From Bryobacterales bacterium (lineage in GTDB: Bacteria; Acidobacteriota; Terriglobia; Bryobacterales; Bryobacteraceae), in the NCBI GenBank assembly GCA_019261985.1, contig JAFAQY010000091.1, positions 1 to 64,000 of the forward strand: a DNA stretch of 64,000 nucleotides. Reading direction: 5' to 3'. A program made the translations under genes and the position numbers. Under the pieces are notes generated by a model, which searched no databases, was not told the origin of the DNA, and was given only the letters and a program-made list of their open reading frames with translations. Shown piece after piece: positions 1 through 10,436 of this stretch. Within the stretch, counting starts at the first letter, position 1; every line of letters begins with the position of its first letter.

Positions 1-586
1 GATCCATACTTGCGGAGGACGGCAACACGATTAGATCGGCGCTGAGTCCCAAAAAAATGCCGGTGAACTCCTTCGGCGCGACGCCTATAATCGTTAAGCC
101 ATTGTTGAGCCGGAGCGTTGTGCCCACGATATTCGGGTCGGCGCCCCCGCGCTGCCAGCAAGCATAGGTCAGCACCGCGGCGTTAAGCTTCTTATCGTCA
201 TCGCCGCGGGCGAACAGCCGGCCGAGAAGCGGGCGCATGCCCATCGCTGAAAAATAATTGTCCGTGACCAGTTCGACCAGTACTTCGCCACGGTCCTCCA
301 TCCATTCCTTTGATAAGTAGGTGGAGAAGGCCGCAATATCCGAGAACGTCCACGTTTGATCGCGCAGGAATTTATACGCGGGATAGGAGCTACGCTCGGC
401 CACGCTCTCGGGCGATCGATTGTAGATCGTGACGAGGCGTCCTGGATCGGCCGCAGCCGGAGGCCGCAACAAGATGTAGTTCGAAATGCCAATCCCGGCA
501 ATTCCGATGGCCAGCGCGATCGCGAGCGAAAACACGGCGATCCTTGCGAGCTTCCAATTCTTCCGCAATGTCCTCAGGCGGGGCAT
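1..586 (-). CDS. ADOP-type (acidobacterial duplicated orphan permease) MacB-like ABC transporter permease, partial (runs off window start)
   Basis: Manual translation of the minus strand from ATG at 584-586: MPRLRTLRKNWKLARIAVFSLAIALAIGIAGIGISNYILLRPPAAADPGRLVTIYNRSPESVAERSSYPAYKFLRDQTWTFSDIAAFSTYLSKEWMEDRGEVLVELVTDNYFSAMGMRPLLGRLFARGDDD... The VTDNYFSAMGMRPLLGRLF motif is typical of ADOP permeases. It is absent from the ORF track because it is open at the edge. Confidence 0.8.
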   Translation of the reverse strand, partial: MPRLRTLRKNWKLARIAVFSLAIALAIGIAGIGISNYILLRPPAAADPGRLVTIYNRSPESVAERSSYPAYKFLRDQTWTFSDIAAFSTYLSKEWMEDRGEVLVELVTDNYFSAMGMRPLLGRLFARGDDDKKLNAAVLTYACWQRGGADPNIVGTTLRLNNGLTIIGVAPKEFTGIFLGLSADLIVLPSSASMD

Positions 587-666
587 GGTCGCGCTGAACC
601 AGTATACCGACCCAGTACCGCCAGAGGGTTTCCTGATTCGGTGAGATCATGAGTGCTTAGGAATCC

Positions 667-2007
667 ATGGAACAACTGGCCCTCAGTTGGGAGCCCACTC
701 GCCGCGCCTTCACCGTCGCCGAGCTGACGGATGAATTGCGAGGGCTGCTCTACAGGAACTTCACCGACATCTGGGTTTCCGGCGAAATCTCTGGAACCAA
801 ACTGCCTGCGAGCGGCCACTTTTATTTCACTTTGAAAGATGGAACCGCGCAGCTCCGCTGTGTCTGCTATCGCCTGACCGCTCGATATCTGAAGTTCAAG
901 CCGCGCGATGGAGTCGCGGTTTTGGTTCGCGGCCGCCTGGATGTGTATGAGCAGCGCGGCGAAGTACAGATGATCGTGGATTTGCTCGAACCGCAAGGCC
1001 ATGGCGCGCTCCAGTTCGCCTTCGAGCAACTGAAGCAAAAGCTCGCCGCGGAGGGGCTGTTCGAGCAGGCGCGCAAGCGTCCACTGCCGTCTTTGCCTGA
1101 GCGGATCGGCATTGTGACTTCGCCGTCGGGCGCCGTCATTCGCGACATTCTGAACATTCTCGAACGCCGCTGTCCCGGCCGGCACGTGCGAATTTATCCA
1201 ACCCCGGTACAGGGCGAGGGCGCCGCGGGCCAAATCGCGAACGGGATTGATCACTTTAGCCGAACGCGCTGGGCCGAAGTGGTGATCGTCGCGCGTGGCG
1301 GTGGATCGCTTGAAGATCTGTGGGCGTTTAATGAGGAAGTCGTCGCGCGGGCCATCGCGGCCTGCTCGCCGCCGGTTATTTCGGCCGTCGGCCATGAAAC
1401 GGATTTCACCATCGCCGATTTCGTTGCCGACCTGCGCGCGCCCACTCCGTCGGCGGCGGCCGAAATGGTAACCGCTACGCGCCAGAGCCTGATCGACCGC
1501 ATGGACGCCGCGCAAAATAAATTGAGGCAAGCGGCGCGCCTCACGCTCGCGCTGGCGGCACGGCGATTTCATACGGTGGAGTTCGATCCGGCGCGCTTGC
1601 ACCGAACCCTGGGCCGGCGCATGCAGCGTATCGACGAACTGGACTACCGGATGCGCGACGCGGTCCGGGCCGCGCTCGAACGGCGGAAACGCGCGTGCGA
1701 AACGATCGGTTCGCGCCTGTTGCGGCTGGACGTCCGATTGCGCATCGCTGGCGGCCGCCATAGGCTGGAGGCGTGCGAATCCAAGCTTCACCAGCGCATG
1801 CGCCTGCAATTGAGCCACGCTCGCGGCGCGCTTGGCCCGCTGGAGGCACACTTGGCGCAGCTAAGCCCGCTGAAAATTTTGGAGCGCGGCTACGCAATCG
1901 TGGAGCGCGAAGGAAAATTAGTGAAGGCCCCCGCCGATGCGCCGGTGGGATCGGATGTGCGAATGCGTCTGGCGCGAGGCGAGCTGCGCGCGAAGGTGAC
2001 ACAGTGA
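667..2007 (+). CDS. xseA: Exodeoxyribonuclease VII large subunit
   Basis: 446 aa; N-terminal OB-fold (FTVAELTDELRGLLYRNFTDIWVSGEISG) and core PERIGIVTSPSGAVIRDILNILERRCP. Confidence 0.95.
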   Translation: MEQLALSWEPTRRAFTVAELTDELRGLLYRNFTDIWVSGEISGTKLPASGHFYFTLKDGTAQLRCVCYRLTARYLKFKPRDGVAVLVRGRLDVYEQRGEVQMIVDLLEPQGHGALQFAFEQLKQKLAAEGLFEQARKRPLPSLPERIGIVTSPSGAVIRDILNILERRCPGRHVRIYPTPVQGEGAAGQIANGIDHFSRTRWAEVVIVARGGGSLEDLWAFNEEVVARAIAACSPPVISAVGHETDFTIADFVADLRAPTPSAAAEMVTATRQSLIDRMDAAQNKLRQAARLTLALAARRFHTVEFDPARLHRTLGRRMQRIDELDYRMRDAVRAALERRKRACETIGSRLLRLDVRLRIAGGRHRLEACESKLHQRMRLQLSHARGALGPLEAHLAQLSPLKILERGYAIVEREGKLVKAPADAPVGSDVRMRLARGELRAKVTQ

Positions 2008-4448
2008 ACAAATTCCTTTTCACCTTATCGGTACTCGCCGTGTCCTGTACGGCAGCCGCGCAGGACCGCCCAAAACCTTCCGAAGGCGCGGATCTTGCGA
2101 AGCAGATCCTATCCGCGGGCCTGGATGAGACGCAGTGCTATCGGGTTCGCGACCTAAGCCTGATCAAAGAAGACCTGCGGCTGTATTTAACCGAAGGATA
2201 TTTAATGTTCGCCAAGCCCGTGCGCGGCGAGCGCTGGGCCGCGGTTTTCTCCGGTGAAGTGGAGGGCGGGGACGGCGAGGTGCTGCTGCTCCCGCCGTTT
2301 CGTGGTGAACGCCAGAGCCTCGCTAAGTTCACTCAGTCGCCCAACCTGGACGAGCATTTTAGCGGCGCGCTGCTGCTGTTCACCGATGATTCCGCCGCGA
2401 AGCTTCTGGACCAGGTCACACGAGAAAACCGCGGCAAGCCCGCGCCTGAGATCGGACCGTTGTTAACGGAAACGTGGGGGCCCGTATTGGGCAATATTGT
2501 GCCTGGATTTGAGTTGCGATTAGTGGGCGATCTGCTGACCCCGCGCGCTAGCCGAGGCGGTCTGATGTTCGCGGCGGTTGCCGGAAAGACGTTGGGCGCT
2601 TTCGACCTGTTTTACGATTCCCGCGCGGTAGAACAAGTCCTCGCGGGCCGCATGGTCGAACACAACAGCCGTTACACCTATGACGTTTGGACCAGTTTCC
2701 CCGCGCGCTCCTTTCGTAACGGCACATCGCCGCCGCCGCCGGATTTCGTGTCGGAGCGCTTTCAAATCGATGCTTCCCTCGATTCGAGTCTACGCCTGAA
2801 GGCGACCACGCGTATTTCCATTAAAGTCCGCGATGCCGCCATCAAGGCGTTGCCTTTCGAAGTCTCGCGCGCGATCGAGGTTACCGGTGCGCGGGTTGAC
2901 GGTAAGCCCGCGGAGTTCCTGTTTCGCGATTCGGATCGGGCTCGTGCCCTCCGCACCGATGAAAACGACGGTTTTCTCTTAATCTCGCCTGAGCCGCTCG
3001 CAAGCGGCAGCGTTCATCAGATCGAGTTCGAAGAAGAAGGGTCCGTGATCTCGACCGCAGGAAAGGACGTGTACTATGTGCGCGCCCGGTCGAACTGGTA
3101 TCCGCGCGGTGGAACCGACCTTTCCCTTTACGATCTCTCATTCCGTTATCCGCGCCATTTGACGCTGGTCACGGCTGGGGATCTGATCGAGGATCGCGCG
3201 GAGGGCGACTGGCGCTATACGCGGCGTCGTACGTCGACGCCGATCCGCGTCGCCGGTTTTAATCTCGGCGATTACGCGCATGTGACCTCCGCCGGGCCAG
3301 GGTTCAAGGTTGAAGTTTACGGGAATCGAAGCCTGGAAGCTTCGCTTGTGCCGAAGCCTCAGGACAGCGTCCCCGAAACGGCGATTTCGGCTTCCCAGGG
3401 TCCCACGGGTCGAGGGGGCCGCCGTGCGCCTCCGTTGCCGGTTCCGCCTGCTCCTGCATTGCCGCCCGATCCGCTTGCGCGCCTTCACGCGGTAGCGGCG
3501 GATGTTTCCTCAGCCGTGCAGATGTTTTCCAACTGGTTCGGCCCGCCTGTGGTGCCGAATTTGACCGTTGCACCCATCCCCGGAACTTTCGGTCAAGGAT
3601 TTCCGGGCTTGTTATACCTTTCGACGCTCGCGTATCTGGATCCCGGCGCGCGGCCGCCCCAGGTTCGGGGGTCTCGCGATCAGGTGTTCTTTTCCGATCT
3701 CTTGCAGGCGCATGAGGCCGCTCATCAGTGGTGGGGGAATGTGGTGTTGCCCGCCGGCTATCAGGATGACTGGTTGCCGGAGGCTCTGGCTAACTATTCC
3801 GCGCTGCTTTACCTGGAAAGGAAAAGCGGCGTGAAGGCGATGCAGGACGTGTTGGAACAGTATCGCGATTCTTTGGTTAAGAAAGGCGATGACGGGCAAA
3901 CCGTGGAATCCGCGGGTCCGATTACATTGGGTTTTCGTTTGGAGTCGGCCGAGCCGCGGAACGCGTGGAACATCATCACGTATGACAAAGGAGCATGGGT
4001 TTTCCATATGTTGCGGCGGCGTTTGGGTGATGAGCAGTTCTTGAAAATGCTGGCCGAATTGCGGAGGCGCTACGAGGGGCGGCGCGTCTCCACTGCCGAT
4101 GTTCGCGCATTGACGAAGCAATTCCTGCCTGCCCGCGTGCGGGCGTCAATGATCGATTCCTTTTTCGATAACTGGGTTTACTCCACTGGAATCCCGGCGC
4201 TGAAATTGACGTACACGGTGAAAGGCGCGGCCCCGGCGGTCAGATTATCCGGAAAAGTGGAGCAAAGCGGCGTCGACGACGACTTTTCGATCGAAGCTCC
4301 AGTCGAAGTCCAGTTCGCGAAGGGCGGGACACAGACCATCTGGGTGGAGACGACAAACGCCGGCGCGAACTTCTCGGCGACCTTGAAGCAGCTTCCGGCA
4401 AAAGTCTCGATTCCCACCGGCACAGGCGTGCTGGCAACACGGAAATAA
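2004..4448 (+). CDS. M1-family (gluzincin) metallopeptidase, secreted
   Basis: HEAAHQWWGN zinc motif and downstream ENxxG-like region. Track start 1773 lies inside xseA; likely start is GTG 2004 (VNKFLFTLSVLAVSCTAAAQD signal peptide), overlapping the xseA stop. Confidence 0.85.
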   Translation: MNKFLFTLSVLAVSCTAAAQDRPKPSEGADLAKQILSAGLDETQCYRVRDLSLIKEDLRLYLTEGYLMFAKPVRGERWAAVFSGEVEGGDGEVLLLPPFRGERQSLAKFTQSPNLDEHFSGALLLFTDDSAAKLLDQVTRENRGKPAPEIGPLLTETWGPVLGNIVPGFELRLVGDLLTPRASRGGLMFAAVAGKTLGAFDLFYDSRAVEQVLAGRMVEHNSRYTYDVWTSFPARSFRNGTSPPPPDFVSERFQIDASLDSSLRLKATTRISIKVRDAAIKALPFEVSRAIEVTGARVDGKPAEFLFRDSDRARALRTDENDGFLLISPEPLASGSVHQIEFEEEGSVISTAGKDVYYVRARSNWYPRGGTDLSLYDLSFRYPRHLTLVTAGDLIEDRAEGDWRYTRRRTSTPIRVAGFNLGDYAHVTSAGPGFKVEVYGNRSLEASLVPKPQDSVPETAISASQGPTGRGGRRAPPLPVPPAPALPPDPLARLHAVAADVSSAVQMFSNWFGPPVVPNLTVAPIPGTFGQGFPGLLYLSTLAYLDPGARPPQVRGSRDQVFFSDLLQAHEAAHQWWGNVVLPAGYQDDWLPEALANYSALLYLERKSGVKAMQDVLEQYRDSLVKKGDDGQTVESAGPITLGFRLESAEPRNAWNIITYDKGAWVFHMLRRRLGDEQFLKMLAELRRRYEGRRVSTADVRALTKQFLPARVRASMIDSFFDNWVYSTGIPALKLTYTVKGAAPAVRLSGKVEQSGVDDDFSIEAPVEVQFAKGGTQTIWVETTNAGANFSATLKQLPAKVSIPTGTGVLATRK

Positions 4449-4492
4449 AGGGCCGGTTTTCGCCAGCGCTCAACGTTGTTAGAATCTTGCGC

Positions 4493-6370
4493 ATGCATGT
4501 TTCCACCCTGTGTAGGACAAGCTTAAGCTTGTCCGGGACAAGCTTAAGCTTGTCCTACTTACTGGTTCCTCTAATCGCGTGCGCTGCCGACGATCCTTAT
4601 GCAGCGCAGCTTTTCAAGCTGCATTGCGCATCGTGCCACGAAGCTGCCGCAGCCTCGCCGGGGGCGCGCATTCCACCTGTTTCTCAGCTCAAGGCGATGA
4701 CTCCAACTGCCATTCTGCGAACGCTCGAAAGCGGCATCATGAAATCGCAAGCGGCGGTTCTGTCGACGAATGAGCGGCAGGCCGTGGCGAACCTCCTTGG
4801 CACGCCGTTGACCACCGAGCGCAAGCGCGACGAGATCGCCAATCCTTGCCTCGCGAATGCCGGATGGAAGGAAGGCCCAAGCTGGAGCGGTTGGGGACCG
4901 GGGCTGGCCAACACGCGTTTTCAGCCGGCGAAAGAAGCCGGATTGCGCGCGGAAGATGTGCCCAAACTTACTCTGAAATGGGCGTTCGCGTTTCCCGATA
5001 GCGCAGTCCTGCGTTCGCAACCCGCGGTCTATCGGGGCCGCGTGTTCGCGGGAAGCCAGGATGGTAGCGTTTACTCGCTCGATGCCGCTACGGGCTGCGT
5101 GTACTGGAGTACGACAGTTCAAGCGGAAGTGCGCTCGGGGATTACCGTCGCCGAGACCGGCGGCAAGCCCGCGCTGTTCTTCGGCGATTCTTCCGGCAAC
5201 CTCTACGGACTGGATGCCACAACCGGAACGCAATTATGGAAGACTGCGCTCGATGAGCATCCCGCATCGAAAGGTAGTTCCACACCGTCTTTCTATCAAG
5301 GACGGCTCTATGTGGGCGTGTCGTCGCTTGAAGAAGCGCTGGCCGTGGCGCCGGGCTACGTCTGTTGCACCTTCCGCGGAAGCGTTTCCGCGATTCAGGC
5401 CGCCGATGGAAAACTTCTTTGGAAGCGGTACATGATCACGGAGAGCGCCAAGCCGCAGCCGAAATCGAAGAACGGGTCGGCTGTGATGGGTCCGTCGGGC
5501 GTAGGCGTCTGGACGTCTCCCACGCTCGATCCCGAGCGCGACACCATGTACGTCACCACGGGCGATAACTATTCCGATCCTCCCACTTCCATGAGCGATT
5601 CGGTAGTGGCGATGCGTATGTCCACGGGAGACATTCTGTGGTCTAAGCAGCTCACTTCGGGCGATGCGTGGAACAGCTCGTGCTATCTCGCAGGTCGCGT
5701 GAACTGCCCGGACTCCGACGGCCCGGATTTCGATTTCGCATCGTCGGCATCGCTGGTTTCGTTAGCGAACGGGAAGCGCGCGTTGGTTGTCGGCCAGAAA
5801 TCCGGAATTGCATACGCGCTCGATCCGGACAAGCAGGGTCAAATATTATGGCAATCGCGAATCGGCAAAGGCGGAACCGTGGGTGGCGTCGAGTGGGGCG
5901 GAGCCACTGACGGCCGCAGTTTTTATGTTGCTTTATCGGATGTCGGATTTCAGGTCGCGCTAATACCGGGCACCAATGACCGGCAATACGAGCTCGATCC
6001 GAAGCAAGGCGGCGGGATCTTCGCGTTCCGCATCGATAACGGCGAAAGGCTATGGCAGACCCCTCCACCGGGCTGCGGCAACCGCCGTCCATGCAGCCCC
6101 GCGCAATCCGCTGCAATAACCGCGATTCCGGGAGCCGTATTTTCCGGGTCGCTGGATGGCCATCTGCGCGCATACTCGGCGGCAAACGGAAAAATCATTT
6201 GGGATTACGACACGGACCGCGACTTTAAGACCGTGAACGGCCTTAAAGGACACGGTGGCGCGCTAGATGTAGGCGGCCCAATTGTCGCCGGCGGGCTGCT
6301 GTTTGTACAATCCGGCTCCGCGCAGAGGAACGGCTTACCAGGCAATGTTCTGCTAGCATTCGGTCGCTAG
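4493..6370 (+). CDS. Cytochrome c domain plus PQQ-binding beta-propeller dehydrogenase (polyvinyl-alcohol dehydrogenase-like)
   Basis: CASCHE heme motif followed by repeats such as GSQDGSVYSLDAATGCVYWS and YGLDATTGTQLWK. Track start at 4487 is TTG; ATG at 4493. Confidence 0.85.
   Translation: MHVSTLCRTSLSLSGTSLSLSYLLVPLIACAADDPYAAQLFKLHCASCHEAAAASPGARIPPVSQLKAMTPTAILRTLESGIMKSQAAVLSTNERQAVANLLGTPLTTERKRDEIANPCLANAGWKEGPSWSGWGPGLANTRFQPAKEAGLRAEDVPKLTLKWAFAFPDSAVLRSQPAVYRGRVFAGSQDGSVYSLDAATGCVYWSTTVQAEVRSGITVAETGGKPALFFGDSSGNLYGLDATTGTQLWKTALDEHPASKGSSTPSFYQGRLYVGVSSLEEALAVAPGYVCCTFRGSVSAIQAADGKLLWKRYMITESAKPQPKSKNGSAVMGPSGVGVWTSPTLDPERDTMYVTTGDNYSDPPTSMSDSVVAMRMSTGDILWSKQLTSGDAWNSSCYLAGRVNCPDSDGPDFDFASSASLVSLANGKRALVVGQKSGIAYALDPDKQGQILWQSRIGKGGTVGGVEWGGATDGRSFYVALSDVGFQVALIPGTNDRQYELDPKQGGGIFAFRIDNGERLWQTPPPGCGNRRPCSPAQSAAITAIPGAVFSGSLDGHLRAYSAANGKIIWDYDTDRDFKTVNGLKGHGGALDVGGPIVAGGLLFVQSGSAQRNGLPGNVLLAFGR
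4512..4558. repeat. 47-nt palindrome: two tandem 20-bp perfect palindromes (GGACAAGCTTAAGCTTGTCC) in the signal-peptide coding region
   Basis: GTAGGACAAGCTTAAGCTTGTCCGGGACAAGCTTAAGCTTGTCCTAC read directly; self-complementary around one central base. Confidence 0.95.
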
Positions 6371-6375
6371 CCCGC

Positions 6376-6420
6376 CGTGGGGCAGGATGCCATCCTGCGC
6401 GCGGTTGCCAACCGCGCTGG
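6376..6420. repeat. Dispersed two-hairpin palindromic element
   Basis: GTGGGGCAGGATGCCATCCTGCGCGCGGTTGCCAACCGCG directly downstream of the dehydrogenase stop. Confidence 0.8.
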
Positions 6421-6547
6421 TCTGGCTTACGCAAGACCCGGTCAGGCGGTTTGGCACTCCGTAGGTGCGCAACTGCCCACCGCTCCCGTTTCGGGAAGTA
6501 GAGTGCAGCAGGAATGTTCTACCTTCAGCCGTTGCGGGGGGGCGTAG

Positions 6548-6688
6548 GGGCGGCTGATTGTAGAACGGCGAAAGCGTCCGAGCTATACGCTCGAGGAGCT
6601 CTTAGCCCAATGCAAACCAAATGCCCGGCGCGCGCGAATGGACCGCGGCTGGCTGAATGCGTAGCCAACCGGCCGTGAACTCATCTGA
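6548..6688 (+). pseudogene. MazE/PemI-family antitoxin remnant
   Basis: GRLIVERRKRPSYTLEELLAQCKPNARRARMDRGWLNA*PTGRELI*. C-terminal antitoxin signature with an in-frame TAG at 6662-6664, no intact N-terminal DNA-binding domain, and TGA overlapping the toxin ATG (ATGA). Confidence 0.75.
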
Positions 6689-6837
6689 TGAAGCGAGGCG
6701 AGATCTGGCTTGTCAGCGTCGACCCAATGTCAGGACACGGGCAAAAAGGGCAGCGGCCAGTGCTGATCGTTTCGCCCGAGGCGTTTAATCGCGTCATCGA
6801 TGAAGTGCTCGCAAGGCTCGCGCCGATTTTTGAGTAG
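6688..6837 (+). pseudogene. MazF/PemK-family toxin with internal deletion (49 codons)
   Basis: MKRGEIWLVSVDPMSGHGQKGQRPVLIVSPEAFNRVIDEVLARLAPIFE*. MazF N-terminus joined in frame to the usual MazF C-terminus (DEVLARLAPIF). Confidence 0.8.
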
Positions 6838-6851
6838 CTCACCCTTTAACG

Positions 6852-7286
6852 CTATTTCACGTTTATGGTCAAAGCCGCATTGACTAAGTGGCCGCTCGCG
6901 TCGGCGGCTGTGAGCGTGTACGTGGTTGTCTTTTTCGGAAAGGCCTCAATGCATCGGGTCATTGCGGGTTTGAGCGGCTCGATTTCGGGCTCGATTTTCA
7001 GACTGACTGCATTAGCTACGCCGTAGCACAGCAGCACGCGGCCGCCTGGGTGCGTCACCGCCGTATCCGCGGCGAAATTTAGAATTTTCAGCTCATCGCC
7101 GAACTGCGCTTGGATCTGCCCCCCCGCGACGATGTCGTGCTCGAGGGTGCGCTTCTCCGCGTTGCGCTCGGCCGCTCGGGCGCCGGTGTAACGCGAATAC
7201 ATGACCCAACCTGCGTATGCCGCCGCTATAACGACGGCGGCGGTCGAGTAGGGAAGGATACGGCGGATTACGTCGGTGGGCGCCAT
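6852..7286 (-). CDS. Hypothetical single-pass membrane protein
   Basis: 144 aa with one N-terminal TM (YSTAAVVIAAAYAGWVMY). Overlaps the gcvPB end by 19 nt, so probably co-transcribed. Confidence 0.6.
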   Translation of the reverse strand: MAPTDVIRRILPYSTAAVVIAAAYAGWVMYSRYTGARAAERNAEKRTLEHDIVAGGQIQAQFGDELKILNFAADTAVTHPGGRVLLCYGVANAVSLKIEPEIEPLKPAMTRCIEAFPKKTTTYTLTAADASGHLVNAALTINVK

Positions 7287-8749
7287 TTCAGAATCGGCCT
7301 CCGGGCCGCCGCGACCTCGTCGACTTTCGCAATGCGCGTCGAATGCGGGGCTTTCAGAACGAGTTTCGGATCGTTTTCAATCTCGTTCGCGATGTCGATC
7401 ATCGCCTCGGCAAACAGGTCGAGTTCAAGCTTGCTCTCGGTTTCGGTCGGCTCGATCATGAGCGCGCCGTGAACGATCAACGGAAAACTCACCGTGTAGG
7501 GATGGAAGCCGTAATCAATCAGACGCTTGGCGATGGCGCCCGTCGGAGCTCCGCGGGCAGCCTGGCGGCGATCGGTGAACACGCACTCGTGCATGCTCGG
7601 CGCATCATACGCGATTTCGTAGCAACCCTCCAGCAGCTTACGCAGATAGTTTGCGTTAAGGAGAGCATCCAGAGTCGCGCGCTTCAGGCCATCTCCGCCA
7701 TGCGCCATTATGTAGGCGAGCGCGCGGACGAGAACGCCGAAGTTTCCGTAGAACGCTCGCACGCGGCCGATAGATTGCGGACGGTCGTAGTCCCAGCGCC
7801 AGCCATCGTCGGTGCGCTTGAGCCGCGGCAACGGAAGAAACGGTTCCAGGAATTTCTTCACCGCCACCGGACCGGAGCCCGGACCGCCGCCGCCGTGCGG
7901 AGTGGAAAACGTCTTGTGCAGATTCAAGTGCATCACGTCGACCCCGAAATCGCCCGGGCGCGCGATACCCACGAGAGCGTTCATGTTCGCGCCGTCCATG
8001 TACAGCAGCGCGTCTTTAGCGTGAAGAATTCGCGCAATATCTCCGATCTGCTCCTCGAACACGCCCACCGTGTTCGGATTCGTCAGCATGAGCGCGGCGA
8101 CATCCTGATCGACCATACGCTCGAGCGCCGCGGTGTCCACCATGCCCCGCGCATTCGAGGCTATATGCGCCACTTCATACCCGGCCATATGCACCGTGGC
8201 CGGATTCGTGCCGTGCGCCGAATCAGGAACAAGAACGCGCCTACGAGCATTGCCGAGCGATTGAAGCCAGGCACGCACGAGCAAAAGGCCTGTGAATTCG
8301 CCCTGCGCTCCCGCCGCCGGCTGGAGCGTCACCGCGTCCATGCCCGTGATTTCCGCGAGCGCCGCCTCCAGCGTGGCGGTGATTTCCATCGCGCCTTGCG
8401 AGCGCGAGTCCGGCTGATAGGGATGAATCCAGGCAAGGCCGTCCGTCCGCGCGACCGCTTCGTTCACGCGTGGGTTGTATTTCATGCTGCAAGAGCCCAG
8501 CGGATAAAGGCCGAGGTCGATCGCATAGTTCCATGTGGAGAGCCGGGTGAAGTGGCGGATGGCATCGACTTCGCTCACTTCCGGAAAATCTTCGATTTCC
8601 GAACGGGTATTCTCCGCGCCGAGCGCAGCGATGGGATCTAGCGAGGGCACATCCAGATCCGGGAGTTGGTAGCCCATTTTGCCGGGCGAGCTGATTTCGA
8701 ACAGAAGCGGCTCGTTTTGAGTGGGGTGCGGGCGGACTTTTTTAATCAC
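7268..8749 (-). CDS. gcvPB: Glycine dehydrogenase (decarboxylating) subunit 2
   Basis: 493 aa; [26 protein letters not shown]-lysine motif. Confidence 0.95.
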   Translation of the reverse strand: MIKKVRPHPTQNEPLLFEISSPGKMGYQLPDLDVPSLDPIAALGAENTRSEIEDFPEVSEVDAIRHFTRLSTWNYAIDLGLYPLGSCSMKYNPRVNEAVARTDGLAWIHPYQPDSRSQGAMEITATLEAALAEITGMDAVTLQPAAGAQGEFTGLLLVRAWLQSLGNARRRVLVPDSAHGTNPATVHMAGYEVAHIASNARGMVDTAALERMVDQDVAALMLTNPNTVGVFEEQIGDIARILHAKDALLYMDGANMNALVGIARPGDFGVDVMHLNLHKTFSTPHGGGGPGSGPVAVKKFLEPFLPLPRLKRTDDGWRWDYDRPQSIGRVRAFYGNFGVLVRALAYIMAHGGDGLKRATLDALLNANYLRKLLEGCYEIAYDAPSMHECVFTDRRQAARGAPTGAIAKRLIDYGFHPYTVSFPLIVHGALMIEPTETESKLELDLFAEAMIDIANEIENDPKLVLKAPHSTRIAKVDEVAAARRPILKWRPPT

Positions 8750-10046
8750 GTCGATTCACCGCCGCGGCGACCACATCCATATCCGAGCGGCCGGTCATTT
8801 CCGTGCAGCAGAACAGCATGGCGTCTTTGAGTTCGGGATAAAAGCGATCCAGCGGCAGGCCGCCGATGATTCGCTGCGCCCCCAGAGCAAAGTTAATCTG
8901 CTGTGGATCGCCCACAACCGCGGCAAATTCGTTGAAATACGGCCCGCTAAAGAGGCGGTGCAGTTTCCCGCCGAGATAATGCGCTTTCGAGAGGTTCTGT
9001 AACGCGAGCTCTCGCAAACCCTGCTTGCCGTATACGGCCATGAACACAGTAGCCATTAGAGCGATGAGAGCCTGATTGGTGCAGATATTCGAAGTCGCCT
9101 TTTCGCGGCGGATGTGCTGCTCGCGCGCGGAAAGCGTCAGACAAAATGCGCGGTTTCCGTTCGCGTCTTTGGTCTCGCCCACCAGACGCCCGGGAAGCTG
9201 ACGCATGTGCTTTTCCTTGCAGGCCAAAACGCCCGCGAATGGCCCGCCGTAGCTGGGCGCGATGGCGAAGCTTTGCAACTCCCCGGCGACAATGTCGGCA
9301 TCGCGGGGAGGTTCCAGAAGGCCGAGCGATACCGCTTCCGTAAAAACGACGATCAGCAGAGCTCCGCGCGCATGCGCGAGCGATGCGGCTTGCTTTACAT
9401 TTTCGACAATGCCGAAAAAGTTCGGCGATTGCACAATCACGGCGGCCGTACGCGTATCGAGCTTGCTTTCGAGATCGCCAATATCGATGCCGCCGGAATC
9501 GCGATCGTAGGCGATCTCTTCCGCTTCCACGCGATAAGTCCGGAGGACTTCACGGTACTCCGGATGAACGCTGCGCGCCACGAGCACGCGGCCGCGTCCG
9601 GTCGCCCGCATGGCCATCAGCGCCGCTTCCGGAACGGCCGAAGATCCGTCGTACATGGAAGCATTCGCCACATCCATGCCGGTCAACTGGCAGATCATGG
9701 TTTGAAATTCGAAGATCGCGGTGAGCGTGCCTTGCGAGATCTCGGCTTGATAAGGCGTGTAGGAAGTGAGAAACTCGCCGCGCGAAATCACGGTATCCAC
9801 CAACACGGGCCGGTAATGGCGATAAACGCCCGCTCCGAGGAAATTCGCATACCCAGCGGCATTCCCTGCGCCGCGCGCGCGGAAATAATCGATAATTTCG
9901 TATTCGCTTTTGCCCCGGGGAAGATTCAGGGGACGGTCCAGCAACACCTCCTTCGGAAGGTGCGCGTAAAGATTTTCCAACCGGGCGAGGCCGAGCGTAT
10001 CGAGCATCTGGCGCCGCTCCGAATCAGACTTCGGTAGATAACGCAA
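8742..10046 (-). CDS. gcvPA: Glycine dehydrogenase (decarboxylating) subunit 1
   Basis: 434 aa; [19 protein letters not shown] and [44 protein letters not shown]. Confidence 0.95.
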   Translation of the reverse strand: MRYLPKSDSERRQMLDTLGLARLENLYAHLPKEVLLDRPLNLPRGKSEYEIIDYFRARGAGNAAGYANFLGAGVYRHYRPVLVDTVISRGEFLTSYTPYQAEISQGTLTAIFEFQTMICQLTGMDVANASMYDGSSAVPEAALMAMRATGRGRVLVARSVHPEYREVLRTYRVEAEEIAYDRDSGGIDIGDLESKLDTRTAAVIVQSPNFFGIVENVKQAASLAHARGALLIVVFTEAVSLGLLEPPRDADIVAGELQSFAIAPSYGGPFAGVLACKEKHMRQLPGRLVGETKDANGNRAFCLTLSAREQHIRREKATSNICTNQALIALMATVFMAVYGKQGLRELALQNLSKAHYLGGKLHRLFSGPYFNEFAAVVGDPQQINFALGAQRIIGGLPLDRFYPELKDAMLFCCTEMTGRSDMDVVAAAVNRRD

Positions 10047-10052
10047 AGAGGC

Positions 10053-10433
10053 TTATTCTGCTCCCACGTAGGCTTGGTAATCGGCGGCGGAAAGGAGTGC
10101 TTCGATCTCGGAAGGCGCCGTCACTCTGATTTTAACAAGCCACGCTTCGCCATGAGGGTCTTCGTTGAGCTTTTCGGGTTTTGTCGCGAGAAGTTCGTTT
10201 ACTTCCATGACCTCGCCGGAAAGGGGCGAGAAGATATCGCTGACTGCTTTTACGGACTCCACGGAACCCATGGTTTTGCCCTGCTCCACGTTCGCTCCCA
10301 ATTTGGGGAGATCCGCGTACACGATATCGCCGAGTTCCTCTTGGGCGTGATGGGTGATGCCGACCGTGGCGATATTGCCTTCCACGCGCACCCACTCGTG
10401 CTCCTTTGTATAGCGATAATTCTCGGGATACAT
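10053..10433 (-). CDS. gcvH: Glycine cleavage system H protein
   Basis: 126 aa; KEHEWVRVEGNIATVGITHHAQEELGDIVYADLP and lipoyl site GSVESVKAVSD. Confidence 0.95.
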   Translation of the reverse strand: MYPENYRYTKEHEWVRVEGNIATVGITHHAQEELGDIVYADLPKLGANVEQGKTMGSVESVKAVSDIFSPLSGEVMEVNELLATKPEKLNEDPHGEAWLVKIRVTAPSEIEALLSAADYQAYVGAE

Positions 10434-10436
10434 GGG

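Noticed and set aside
574-1851. 425-aa minus-strand ORF antisense to xseA
   Set aside because: Product has no recognisable family and is Arg/Ala-rich; xseA on the other strand is certain. A typical high-GC shadow ORF.
7343-8641. 432-aa plus-strand ORF opposite gcvPB
   Set aside because: Antisense shadow ORF rich in Arg/His; gcvPB is unambiguous.
9114-10037. 307-aa plus-strand ORF opposite gcvPA
   Set aside because: Shadow ORF; no family features.
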